This document shows positions 6,395 to 12,778 of a stretch of 16,216 nt of DNA, in pieces. Position 1 is the stretch's first letter; each line of letters starts with the position of its first letter. A program made the translations under genes and the position numbers. The notes below the pieces were generated by a model. That model was given only the letters and a program-made list of their open reading frames with translations, was not told the origin of the DNA and did not search any database. Location of the stretch: the NCBI GenBank assembly GCA_002494125.1, contig DLBD01000140.1:1-16216 (forward strand). Direction: 5' to 3'. The DNA is from Ruminococcaceae bacterium UBA7030 (GTDB lineage Bacteria; Bacillota; Clostridia; Oscillospirales; Acutalibacteraceae).

Positions 6395-8212
6395 TTGACA
6401 GAAAAGGAATTAAGGAAGAAAGCAATGGCTCTTCCGCTTCAGCCCGGCGTATATATAATGAAAAATAAAGATAAAAAAATTATATATATCGGCAAGGCTA
6501 AAAAGCTGAAAAACAGAGTTTCACAGTATTTTGGCTCTCATACAAACCACAGTCTCAAGGTTTATCGTATGACTCAGAATGTGGATGATTTTGACTATAT
6601 CCTCTGTGACAGCGAGTTTGAAGCGCTCATTCTTGAAGCCTCGCTTATAAAACAGCACCAACCGAAATATAACATTCTTCTTAAGGATGACAAGGGATAT
6701 CACTATATTAAAATCACAAAGGGTGAATTTCCGAAAATACGGGAGTGTAAGCGTATAGATGACGATGGTGCAACCTATATCGGACCATACACCTCAAACT
6801 TTTCCGTAAAGCAGGCTGTCGATGAAACCTTGAGAATTTTCAAACTTCCGAGGTGTAATAAGCAGTTTCCGAGGGATTATAATAAAAGTCGACCTTGTCT
6901 TAACGGATTTATGGGTATTTGCTCTTCACCCTGTGCGGGAAAGATTACACCGGAGCAATATCGAGAAAGCATAGACGGTGCAATTTCCTTTCTCAAAGGC
7001 GGAAGCGTTAAAGCGGTTAAAGAAATGCAGGAGCAGATGCTTGAATACTCCGAAAACCTTCAGTTTGAGGAGGCGGCAAAGCTTCGTGACAGAATAAAGG
7101 CAATTAAAAACCTTGAAGAAAAGCAGAAGGTTGTTTCCATAAATGTTCCTGAAGAGGATGTTTTTGCTCTTGTAAACGCTAACAAAAAGGCTTGCTTCGA
7201 GGTGATTCGTTTTGAACACGGAAAGCTTACGGATTCTGAATACTGGATAATTGATGCGGTTGATAATCTTTCGCAGTCGCGCTTCGAGCTTATCGAAAGA
7301 TATTATTCAATGAGAGACAGAATTCCTGCAAGAATTGCCATTGACGGCGATATTGAGGACGAGGAGCTTCTTAAACAGTACCTCGAAAGCAAGAGAGGAA
7401 AGAAGCTTGAATTTATCCATCCGCAAAAAGGTGAGCACCTTTCAATTGTAAATCTGTGTATCAAGAATGCTAATGAGCATCTTGCCCAGCAGCAAAACCG
7501 ACTTGGTAAGGAACTGGCAACTCTGGAGGAACTTCGTTCTCTATTGGGGCTTGAAAAAATACCGGAGTATATTGAGTCCTACGATATTTCTCATACTTTC
7601 GGCGCCGATAATGTTGCCGGTATGATAGTCTTTCATAACGGGCGGCCTATGAAAAGCGCCTACAAGCGTTTTTCAATAAAAGGCTTTGATGGGCAAAACG
7701 ATGTCGGCTCAATGAACGAGGTGCTGACAAGGAGGTTTAATCATTATTATAATGATGAGGAGGGAAGTACCTTCAAAATTCTTCCCGACCTTATTCTTCT
7801 TGACGGTGGCGAGCCTCAGGTTAACGCTGTGCTTCCCGTAATTCGCGGTATGGGGCTTGAGGTGCCGGTTTTCGGTATGGTTAAGGATAACAAACACAGA
7901 ACACGTGCAATCGCCTTAAACGGCGGAGAAATTGAGATTAATTCGCATCGCCAGGTGTTCACTCTTGTTTCGAATATACAGGAGGAGGTTCACCGCTTTG
8001 CGATAACCTACCACCATAAAAAGCACACTAAAAGCACACTTAAGACCTCGCTTACCAATATAAACGGAATCGGAGATGCTAAAGCGAAAGCACTTCTTAA
8101 GCATTTCAAAACAATATCAGCAATTAAAGAGGCAAGTGAGGAGGAGCTTTCACAGGTTAACGGAATTTCAACGGCAAACGCAAATGATATTTTTAATTTT
8201 TATCATAATTAG
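6395..8212 (+). CDS. uvrC: UvrABC excinuclease subunit C
   Basis: Makes the 3' and 5' incisions around DNA lesions in nucleotide excision repair with UvrA and UvrB. Domains in 605 residues: GIY-YIG nuclease (about 16-95; GVY at 18-20, YIG at 31-33, R41, E81); a four-Cys segment (C154, C168, C176, C180), the spot where an iron-sulfur cluster has been reported in E. coli UvrC; a UVR helical pair that binds UvrB (about 205-240); an RNase H-like nuclease with D397 (YDISH), D470 (LLDGG) and H533; and a C-terminal double helix-hairpin-helix (about 553-605). TTG 6395 is chosen because GGGAGG (6381-6386) sits 8 bases before it. An upstream in-frame GTG at 6386 overlaps that site and cannot use it. 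The gene is preceded by the ptsH terminator, with no clear promoter in the 35-base gap. Confidence 0.96.
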   Translation: MTEKELRKKAMALPLQPGVYIMKNKDKKIIYIGKAKKLKNRVSQYFGSHTNHSLKVYRMTQNVDDFDYILCDSEFEALILEASLIKQHQPKYNILLKDDKGYHYIKITKGEFPKIRECKRIDDDGATYIGPYTSNFSVKQAVDETLRIFKLPRCNKQFPRDYNKSRPCLNGFMGICSSPCAGKITPEQYRESIDGAISFLKGGSVKAVKEMQEQMLEYSENLQFEEAAKLRDRIKAIKNLEEKQKVVSINVPEEDVFALVNANKKACFEVIRFEHGKLTDSEYWIIDAVDNLSQSRFELIERYYSMRDRIPARIAIDGDIEDEELLKQYLESKRGKKLEFIHPQKGEHLSIVNLCIKNANEHLAQQQNRLGKELATLEELRSLLGLEKIPEYIESYDISHTFGADNVAGMIVFHNGRPMKSAYKRFSIKGFDGQNDVGSMNEVLTRRFNHYYNDEEGSTFKILPDLILLDGGEPQVNAVLPVIRGMGLEVPVFGMVKDNKHRTRAIALNGGEIEINSHRQVFTLVSNIQEEVHRFAITYHHKKHTKSTLKTSLTNINGIGDAKAKALLKHFKTISAIKEASEEELSQVNGISTANANDIFNFYHN

Positions 8213-8214
8213 CC

Positions 8215-8243
8215 TTGACTATTATTTGCCGAATTTGTATAAT
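8215..8243 (+). promoter_or_regulatory. Sigma-A promoter of the rsmD-coaD operon
   Basis: TTGACT (8215-8220), a 17-base spacer and TATAAT (8238-8243), beginning two bases after the uvrC stop. The transcript should start near 8250, just before the hairpin at 8253-8292. Confidence 0.85.
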
Positions 8244-8252
8244 AAACTGTAA

Positions 8253-8292
8253 GAGTTTAACTGCGGAGTTTCTCCGTATTCACAGTAAACTC
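8253..8292 (+). other. Long hairpin at the 5' end of the rsmD leader RNA
   Basis: Three stems pair in register. GAGTTTA (8253-8259) pairs with TAAACTC (8286-8292), CTG (8261-8263) with CAG (8283-8285), and CGGAG (8264-8268) with CTCCG (8272-8276) around a TTT loop. One A and the six-base TATTCA stretch (8277-8282) are bulged. The structure begins a few bases after the predicted transcription start and ends just before the ribosome binding site (AGGGATGA at 8293-8300). It lacks a U-run, so it is not a terminator. It matches no riboswitch class I recognise. Confidence 0.6.
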
Positions 8293-8306
8293 AGGGATGA
8301 AACAAG

Positions 8307-8882
8307 ATGATGCGTGTTATAACCGGTTCGGCAAGAGGAAGACGACTTGAAACTCTTGTCGGCGATGATGTTACAAGACCAACAACCGAATCGACGAAAG
8401 AAGCGGTTTTTTCCATGCTTCAGTTTGAGCTTGAAGACAGAAAGGTGCTTGACCTTTTTGCAGGTTCGGGGCAGCTCGGTATAGAAGCGCTTTCAAGAGG
8501 CGCAAGGCATTGTACATTTGTTGAAAACAATAAAGCCGCATTAAGAATAACACAAAACAATGTTAAGCATTGCGGTTTTGACGATGCTTCAAAATGTGTG
8601 CTTTCTGACGCGTATTCCTTCTTGATGAGAAAAGAAAGTTTTGATATTGCTTTTCTTGATCCTCCATATAATAAAGGCCTGATTAAAAAATGTTTGCCTG
8701 TTCTTATCCCGTTTATGAGTGATGAAGGCATTATCGTCTGTGAGTATTCCGTAGGAGAGGATATGCCTGAAAGACTTGATGGCTGGTATGCCGACAGGGT
8801 AAGGCGTTACGGTAAAACTATGATAAGCCTTTACAGAAAGGAGCTGCAGGATGAAAATTGCGATATGTCCGGGAAGCTTTGA
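8307..8882 (+). CDS. rsmD: 16S rRNA (guanine(966)-N2)-methyltransferase RsmD
   Basis: Methylates N2 of G966 in 16S rRNA using S-adenosylmethionine. The 191-residue Rossmann-fold protein opens with MRVITGSARGRRL (2-14), the family start, then RPTTESTKEAVFSML (24-38), the cofactor loop LDLFAGSGQLGIEALSRGA (48-66), the acidic FVEN (71-74) and the catalytic DPPY (118-121), which matches the (D/N)PPY motif of amino-methyltransferases. Two consecutive ATGs (8307, 8310) could serve; the first is closer to AGGG at 8293-8296. The 3' end overlaps coaD by 32 bases. rsmD-coaD is a widely conserved pair in Firmicutes. Confidence 0.95.
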   Translation: MMRVITGSARGRRLETLVGDDVTRPTTESTKEAVFSMLQFELEDRKVLDLFAGSGQLGIEALSRGARHCTFVENNKAALRITQNNVKHCGFDDASKCVLSDAYSFLMRKESFDIAFLDPPYNKGLIKKCLPVLIPFMSDEGIIVCEYSVGEDMPERLDGWYADRVRRYGKTMISLYRKELQDENCDMSGKL

Positions 8883-9333
8883 CCCAATAACTCTCGGTCA
8901 TCTCGATATTATCGAAAGGGCGACAGAGCTTTTTGACAGAGTTATAATTCTTGTTATGAGCAACAGCGCAAAGCAGTCTGCCTTTACGGTTGAGGAACGA
9001 ATAGAGCTTATAAAAAAATGTATAAAAAACGAAAAGATCGAGGTTGATACCTTTGACGGACTTCTCATTGATTATGCGAAGAAAAGCGGTGCTGCCGCTA
9101 TTGTAAAGGGACTTCGTGCCGTGTCGGATTTTGATTACGAATTCCAGCAGGCACTTATTAATAAAAGTCTGTATCCGAAAACTGAAACGGTTTTTCTTCC
9201 CGCTAAGGGTGAAAATATGTTTCTCTCCTCGAGTATGGTTAAAGAGATTTGCCGTCTTAACGGCGATATTTCACCCTATGTTCCCGAGGAAATAACAAAT
9301 GATATTTATTTAAGGTGTAAAGGAGATAAATGA
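8851..9333 (+). CDS. coaD: Phosphopantetheine adenylyltransferase
   Basis: Transfers AMP from ATP to 4'-phosphopantetheine, giving dephospho-CoA, the penultimate step of CoA synthesis. The 160 residues are the standard length. The nucleotidyltransferase signature PGSFDPITLGH (7-17) includes the T-x-G-H motif ending at H17. KGLRAVSDFDYEFQ (86-99) and FLSSSMVKEI (124-133, the ISSTxVR-like motif) are also present. AAAGGAG (8837-8843) lies 7 bases before ATG 8851, inside the end of rsmD, so its translation is probably both coupled and independently initiated. One base separates its stop from the next gene. Confidence 0.96.
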   Translation: MKIAICPGSFDPITLGHLDIIERATELFDRVIILVMSNSAKQSAFTVEERIELIKKCIKNEKIEVDTFDGLLIDYAKKSGAAAIVKGLRAVSDFDYEFQQALINKSLYPKTETVFLPAKGENMFLSSSMVKEICRLNGDISPYVPEEITNDIYLRCKGDK

Positions 9334-9334
9334 A

Positions 9335-9898
9335 ATGACAAATACTGATATTTTACTTGAGGATTTAGAGGACGTACTCGACGACGCAACTTCCATTCCG
9401 CTTAGCAAAAAGTTTGCAGTTGACGTGGACAAGATTAAGACTATTATTGAAGATATTCGTCTTAACACACCTCAGGAGATTAAGCAGGCAAAGGCCATCG
9501 TTGATTCAAGAAACAGCGTAATTGAAGAGGCTAATAAGCAGGCAGCTGATATTATCGCAAAGGCTCAGGAGCAGGCAAGAGAGATGGTTGCAAGAGATCA
9601 GATTACTCAGGCTGCACAGGCTGAAGCTGCAAGCATTATGGCAAAAGCTAAGGAGCAGGGCGACCAGTATATTATCGACGCTCAGAATCAGGCTGCTGAA
9701 ATCCTTTCAACTAAGACTAACGAGGCAAACGAGCTTGTTACAAACGCTCAGAACGAGTCACGTGCAGTTCTTACAGCAGTTAATAACTATGCTGATGAAA
9801 CACTCCTTTCAATCGACGACTCACTTTATAAGGCTCTTTCGGATGTAAGAAGAATAAGAAACGGTCTTATGAACAGCCGCAACAAGAAAAAAGACTAA
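9335..9898 (+). CDS. Alanine/glutamine-rich coiled-coil protein of unknown function
   Basis: A soluble 187-residue protein with no signal peptide or membrane segment. An N-terminal acidic region (about 1-60) contains DLEDVLDDATSIPLSKKF and then DIRLNTPQEIKQAK, which resembles a conserved start seen in clostridial proteins encoded beside coaD. Residues about 60-150 form a long predicted helix, rich in Ala, Gln, Glu and Lys, with recurring A-x-x-I-x-x-A spacing (DIIAKAQEQA, SIMAKAKEQG, EILSTKTNEA). The tail is basic (RNKKKD). Such proteins are often auto-annotated as ATP synthase subunit B-like, V-type ATPase subunit H-like or DivIVA-like, purely from coiled-coil character, and I do not accept the ATPase labels. 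A structural or cell-envelope role is possible but unproven. AAAGGAG (9319-9325) gives good initiation. It is the last gene of the rsmD operon. Confidence 0.8.
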   Translation: MTNTDILLEDLEDVLDDATSIPLSKKFAVDVDKIKTIIEDIRLNTPQEIKQAKAIVDSRNSVIEEANKQAADIIAKAQEQAREMVARDQITQAAQAEAASIMAKAKEQGDQYIIDAQNQAAEILSTKTNEANELVTNAQNESRAVLTAVNNYADETLLSIDDSLYKALSDVRRIRNGLMNSRNKKKD

Positions 9899-9913
9899 TT
9901 ATAATAGCAAAAC

Positions 9914-9946
9914 AAAAGCGTATCTCAAAAGAGATACGCTTTTTTC
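9914..9946. terminator. Bidirectional intrinsic terminator between convergent genes
   Basis: GCGTATCTC (9918-9926), loop AAAA and GAGATACGC (9931-9939), extended by AAAA/TTTT on the outside. Plus-strand reading gives a T-run (9940-9945) after the stem; minus-strand reading gives TTTTGTTTTG. It serves both the coaD operon and the glucosaminidase gene, whose stop is at 9952. Confidence 0.93.
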
Positions 9947-9951
9947 TTATC

Positions 9952-12210
9952 TTATTTTACGTTTACGGCTATTGTATCACTCCATGGGAGATAGATGTCG
10001 TCACGAACATTGTTTTCATTAAACGCCTTTCTGTAAGCCCTTACCTTGACATAGTAGGTTCTTCCGCTTTGCGCAGTTGAAAGGTCATATTCTGTTTTGT
10101 AAGCGTAACCGCTTGTCTTCATAAGGAAGTTAGATGAAAAGTCCTTTGTTGTTGACCACATAATCTGATAGCCTGAATTCTGAATTGGAGGTTTGTTCCA
10201 AACAAGATGAATTGATTTTGTTGAAGGTGATGTTACCGATGTAAGCTTAACCACTGTATCACTTGTTTTATATGATACCTCAAGCGCGCCGCTTGCATCA
10301 AAAATGTATGTAGTGCCGTTTAAGTCAAGCTGCTTTGTTGCCATAGCGCCGCTGCTTGTAAGATAGTATTTTTTGCCGTCAAGCTCAAGCCATCCCGTCT
10401 GCATAATACCGTCTGAATTCATATAGTATTTGCTTGATTTAACTGTTCTCCAGCCTGTTGCCATAGCGCCGTCAGGCGAGTCAAAGTAGTACCAGTTGTT
10501 TTTATATAATAACCAGCCTGTTCTTGCCGAACCATTAGGATTAAAGTAATACCATTTGTCCTTATAAAGAAGCCAGCTCGATGTTCTGAGCGTTCCGTCT
10601 TCGTGGAAGTAGAACCATCTGTCGCTGTTCCAGAGCCAACCCGTACGCATTGTACCCGAGTCGTTAAAGAAGTATCGGTGATTGTCAATATCTGCCCAGC
10701 CTATTGTCATAGCGCCGCTTGTACCGAAATAGTACCAGTTGCCTGAACGCTGCTCCCAGCCTGTCTTCATTGCTCCGGATGAATCAAAGGAATACCACTT
10801 GTTGTTGATTCTGTACCAGTTTACTCTCATATTACCGCTGGTATCAAAATAATACCAGTTGTTTTTATAGAGTAACCAGCCCTTGTGAAGACTTCCGTCA
10901 GCGTCATAGTAGTGCCAGTTTTCGCCTTCCTTCTGCCATCCGATATTTGATGAAGGCATATTCTTGAAAACAGGAATTGAGAATTTCTTTGTAAGTGAAA
11001 GAATTCCTGCAGTGTTATAAGCGTTGTAGGTTGTTTTTGCTTCTGCTGCAGCTGCAGCAACATTTGCCATATATTCGTTTGTATACTTGTATTGTGATTT
11101 AGGGCTTACATTAAATTTCTGAAGATATCCCGAATCCTGAGATTTGAAATTCTGCGAAATGTATTTTGCGCCCCAGTAAATTGCTTTGTAAGGGTTTGTC
11201 CAGGGTCTGCCCCATCCCTTTGAGCCTGAGCCGATGTAATCATCTCTTATTGCACTGCGAAGAACATAACCGGCTTTACCTGCTGTGTATGAATTACTGC
11301 TGTTTTCCGTGTAGAGCCTTACATAGAAATAATTGCCCTTCGTGCTTATCCAGCTCATATACTGACCTGTATAAATATTTATTGCACCGTCTGATGTGCT
11401 ATAGGAAGGATAAAGCTTAGTGTTTTCTTTTAGCTTAAGATATCCTGAGGCAAAGGCAAGTCCCTCGTATGTGCCGGTATTAGCGCCGATGTTATAATAG
11501 TTATAAATTCCGATAAACGGACTCTTGTTGCCGTTTACCGCTGTAGCACTTGCAGTTGTACCGCCGTTTTCCTGACGGATTTTTGAAGCGAGATAATAAG
11601 CGCTCATTCCGCTTGCGTTAGCAGCGTCCATAATTGCGTCTGAATACTTTGTGGATTGGTCGTAATATACGGTTGAACCCTGTGTGCTTGTATATTTGAT
11701 AAGAGAGTTATACATCCAGGTGCCTTTGAGTATTGCCTCAACACCAGCCTTGCTCTGTGTTCCGTCATAAGCCGTTGATTCAAACTGGAATATATACTGC
11801 TCGTTAAGGAAGTTCCTCGGGTCCATATAATATTTAACTGCAGTTTCACTTGCAGCTACCCAGTTGCTGCCATCGCGAACAACGTATTTTCCGTTTTTAT
11901 AACAGTTTGAGCAGGAGCAAAAATAAGTGCTTGGATATATACTTGAATTTTGTATAAGCTGTTTTCCGTGTGATGAACGCTCACCGTTTACTGCAGTCTG
12001 CCAGTCAAGTCCTGTGTCTAGCGGTTCAAATACCCAGTTCGGATACTTGTTATGAAGTGCAGTGAGGTAGGGAATATAGCTTTCCGGAAAGCCCTTGTCC
12101 CTTAGCGTCTGTTCATAACTTGCCGCATAAACATCCGTTGAAGATGCGAATAAAGCAAAGGTATTAATAATTACCAAAGCGGATAATAGTACGCTTATAA
12201 ATCGTTTCAT
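9952..12210 (-). CDS. Secreted GH73-type N-acetylglucosaminidase with wall-binding repeats and Fn3
   Basis: A 752-residue exported peptidoglycan hydrolase. Start is ATG at 12210: a GGAGG site lies at 12216-12221 and the promoter at 12251-12279; a longer frame from 12279 would start upstream of the transcript. Order: Sec signal peptide (1-29, basic MKR, hydrophobic core, cleavage after VYA); a linker with Cys98, Cys100 and Cys103; a glucosaminidase fold (about 105-255) with probable catalytic E214 in KIRQENGG and YYNIGA (238-243); an SH3-like insertion (about 256-325); the rest of the catalytic region with KGWGRPW and YKAIYWGAKYI (331-351); about ten aromatic CW-binding repeats (about 424-645); and a fibronectin type III domain (about 653-752). 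It is predicted to cleave the glycan strand between GlcNAc and MurNAc, in cell separation or wall turnover. It is divergent from an XRE regulator. The catalytic assignment is by family resemblance. Confidence 0.9.
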   Translation of the reverse strand: MKRFISVLLSALVIINTFALFASSTDVYAASYEQTLRDKGFPESYIPYLTALHNKYPNWVFEPLDTGLDWQTAVNGERSSHGKQLIQNSSIYPSTYFCSCSNCYKNGKYVVRDGSNWVAASETAVKYYMDPRNFLNEQYIFQFESTAYDGTQSKAGVEAILKGTWMYNSLIKYTSTQGSTVYYDQSTKYSDAIMDAANASGMSAYYLASKIRQENGGTTASATAVNGNKSPFIGIYNYYNIGANTGTYEGLAFASGYLKLKENTKLYPSYSTSDGAINIYTGQYMSWISTKGNYFYVRLYTENSSNSYTAGKAGYVLRSAIRDDYIGSGSKGWGRPWTNPYKAIYWGAKYISQNFKSQDSGYLQKFNVSPKSQYKYTNEYMANVAAAAAEAKTTYNAYNTAGILSLTKKFSIPVFKNMPSSNIGWQKEGENWHYYDADGSLHKGWLLYKNNWYYFDTSGNMRVNWYRINNKWYSFDSSGAMKTGWEQRSGNWYYFGTSGAMTIGWADIDNHRYFFNDSGTMRTGWLWNSDRWFYFHEDGTLRTSSWLLYKDKWYYFNPNGSARTGWLLYKNNWYYFDSPDGAMATGWRTVKSSKYYMNSDGIMQTGWLELDGKKYYLTSSGAMATKQLDLNGTTYIFDASGALEVSYKTSDTVVKLTSVTSPSTKSIHLVWNKPPIQNSGYQIMWSTTKDFSSNFLMKTSGYAYKTEYDLSTAQSGRTYYVKVRAYRKAFNENNVRDDIYLPWSDTIAVNVK
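10276..10941 (-). repeat. Tandem cell-wall/choline-binding type repeats within the glucosaminidase
   Basis: About ten units of roughly 20 residues follow the pattern GW-x(5-6)-NWYYFD-x-SG-x-M-x-T-GW. Examples are GWLLYKNNWYYFDTSGNM, GWEQRSGNWYYFGTSGAM and GWADIDNHRYFFNDSGTM. GWLLYKNNWYYFD occurs twice without change (residues 444-456 and 566-577 region), with a close third copy, WLLYKDKWYYF. Aromatic repeats of this family bind choline or other wall polymers; the ligand here is unknown. Confidence 0.88.
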
Positions 12211-12250
12211 TTTATCCCTCCTAATAATAATTAATAATATTATCTTAGTT

Positions 12251-12279
12251 ATATTAACACTTTGTAACCGTTTTGTCAA
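12251..12279 (-). promoter_or_regulatory. Sigma-A promoter of the glucosaminidase gene
   Basis: Read on the minus strand: TTGACA (12279-12274), a 17-base spacer and TAATAT (12256-12251). Transcription would start near 12244, leaving a leader of about 34 nt with a GGAGG ribosome binding site before ATG 12210. Confidence 0.8.
12263..12276. promoter_or_regulatory. Weak CcpA cre-like sequence in the glucosaminidase promoter spacer
   Basis: TGTAACCGTTTTGT fits the first 12 positions of the cre consensus TGWAANCGNTNWCA but misses the final CA. It lies between the -10 and -35 boxes of the minus-strand promoter, where binding would block transcription. The match is incomplete and may be chance. Confidence 0.25.
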
Positions 12280-12293
12280 TTTTGCAGAGGATT

Positions 12294-12309
12294 TTGTAAT
12301 AATTTACAA
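12294..12309. promoter_or_regulatory. Short dyad midway between two divergent -35 boxes
   Basis: TTGTAA (12294-12299), spacer TAAT and TTACAA (12304-12309). The centre lies at about 12301.5, midway between the minus-strand -35 edge (12279) and the plus-strand -35 edge (12323). Related TTTGTAAC and TTTGTGAC words lie at 12261-12268 and 12310-12317. It could be a shared regulator site, but six-base arms in AT-rich DNA carry limited weight. Confidence 0.35.
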
Positions 12310-12322
12310 TTTGTGACTTTTA

Positions 12323-12350
12323 TTGACAAAATAAAAATAATTAGTATAAT
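12323..12350 (+). promoter_or_regulatory. Consensus sigma-A promoter of the XRE regulator
   Basis: TTGACA (12323-12328), a 16-base spacer and TATAAT (12345-12350), both boxes perfect. Transcription should begin near 12357, about 27 nt before the ATG at 12384. The -10 box lies inside a perfect inverted repeat. Confidence 0.88.
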
Positions 12351-12363
12351 TTAATTATACTAA
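12341..12363. promoter_or_regulatory. Perfect inverted repeat over the XRE promoter, likely autoregulatory operator
   Basis: TTAGTATAAT (12341-12350), spacer TTA and ATTATACTAA (12354-12363): ten matching bases per arm. The left arm contains the -10 box and the right arm covers the expected start site. A repressor dimer bound here would block RNA polymerase. XRE repressors commonly bind such dyads in their own promoters. The dyad is outside the glucosaminidase promoter. Confidence 0.7.
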
Positions 12364-12383
12364 ATATGAAATGATGTGATGAT

Positions 12384-12752
12384 ATGTCTGACTATTTAAG
12401 TCAGTCCCGAAACACCTTCGGCGACAATCTCAGAAAGCTGAGAAAAGAAAAGGGGCTTACTCAGCAGCAGCTTTCCGATATAGTCGGAATAAAAAGAAGC
12501 GCATATGCTTATTATGAAATTGATAAGAGCGAGCCGAGTATTGCTACCCTTTTGAAAATAGCAAATGCGCTAAATGTAAGCGTTGATGAAATTGTAAACA
12601 GTAGCAGACCCGTTCATTCAGGCGCTGCTGAATACAGCGGCTTGACTGATGACGAACTGAAAACCTTGATAAAGCTTTACAAAAAGCTTGATAATTCACA
12701 AAAACACGAGGTTGAGAATTATATCAGGTTTATAACAAAAGAGGATGAGTAG
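12384..12752 (+). CDS. XRE-family HTH transcriptional regulator
   Basis: A 122-residue DNA-binding protein. A Cro/C1-type helix-turn-helix spans about residues 12-67 (FGDNLRKLRKEKGLTQQQLSD, then IKRSAYAYYEIDKSEPSIATLLKIANAL). The recognition helix is in the IKRSAYAYYE part. A C-terminal helical tail (about 85-122, DDELKTLIKLYKKLDNSQKH) probably dimerises. No protease or ligand domain is visible. ATG 12384 has only a poor ribosome binding site, so expression may be low despite a perfect promoter. The inverted repeat at 12341-12363 points to autorepression. It is divergent from the glucosaminidase gene and may also control it, though the perfect dyad is too far from that promoter for direct block. 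The stop codon lies inside the downstream terminator hairpin. Confidence 0.9.
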   Translation: MSDYLSQSRNTFGDNLRKLRKEKGLTQQQLSDIVGIKRSAYAYYEIDKSEPSIATLLKIANALNVSVDEIVNSSRPVHSGAAEYSGLTDDELKTLIKLYKKLDNSQKHEVENYIRFITKEDE

Positions 12753-12772
12753 TAAAACTGCTCATCCTCTTT
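12738..12772. terminator. Bidirectional terminator overlapping the XRE gene end
   Basis: AAAGAGGATGAG (12738-12749) pairs with CTCATCCTCTTT (12761-12772); inner AGT/ACT can extend the stem to an AAA loop. It lies between the convergent XRE and AGCS genes. The last XRE codons and its stop are within the stem. The minus-strand reading has the better U-run (TTTTGTTAT). Confidence 0.8.
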
Positions 12773-12778
12773 GTACGT

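Noticed and set aside
10276..10941. Tandem repeat block considered as a CRISPR or noncoding repeat array
   Set aside because: Units of about 60 bases are imperfect, keep the reading frame and encode aromatic wall-binding modules.
12211..12279. Longer start for the glucosaminidase at 12279
   Set aside because: The extension overlaps the promoter, would place residues before a clear signal peptide, and the GGAGG site serves ATG 12210.
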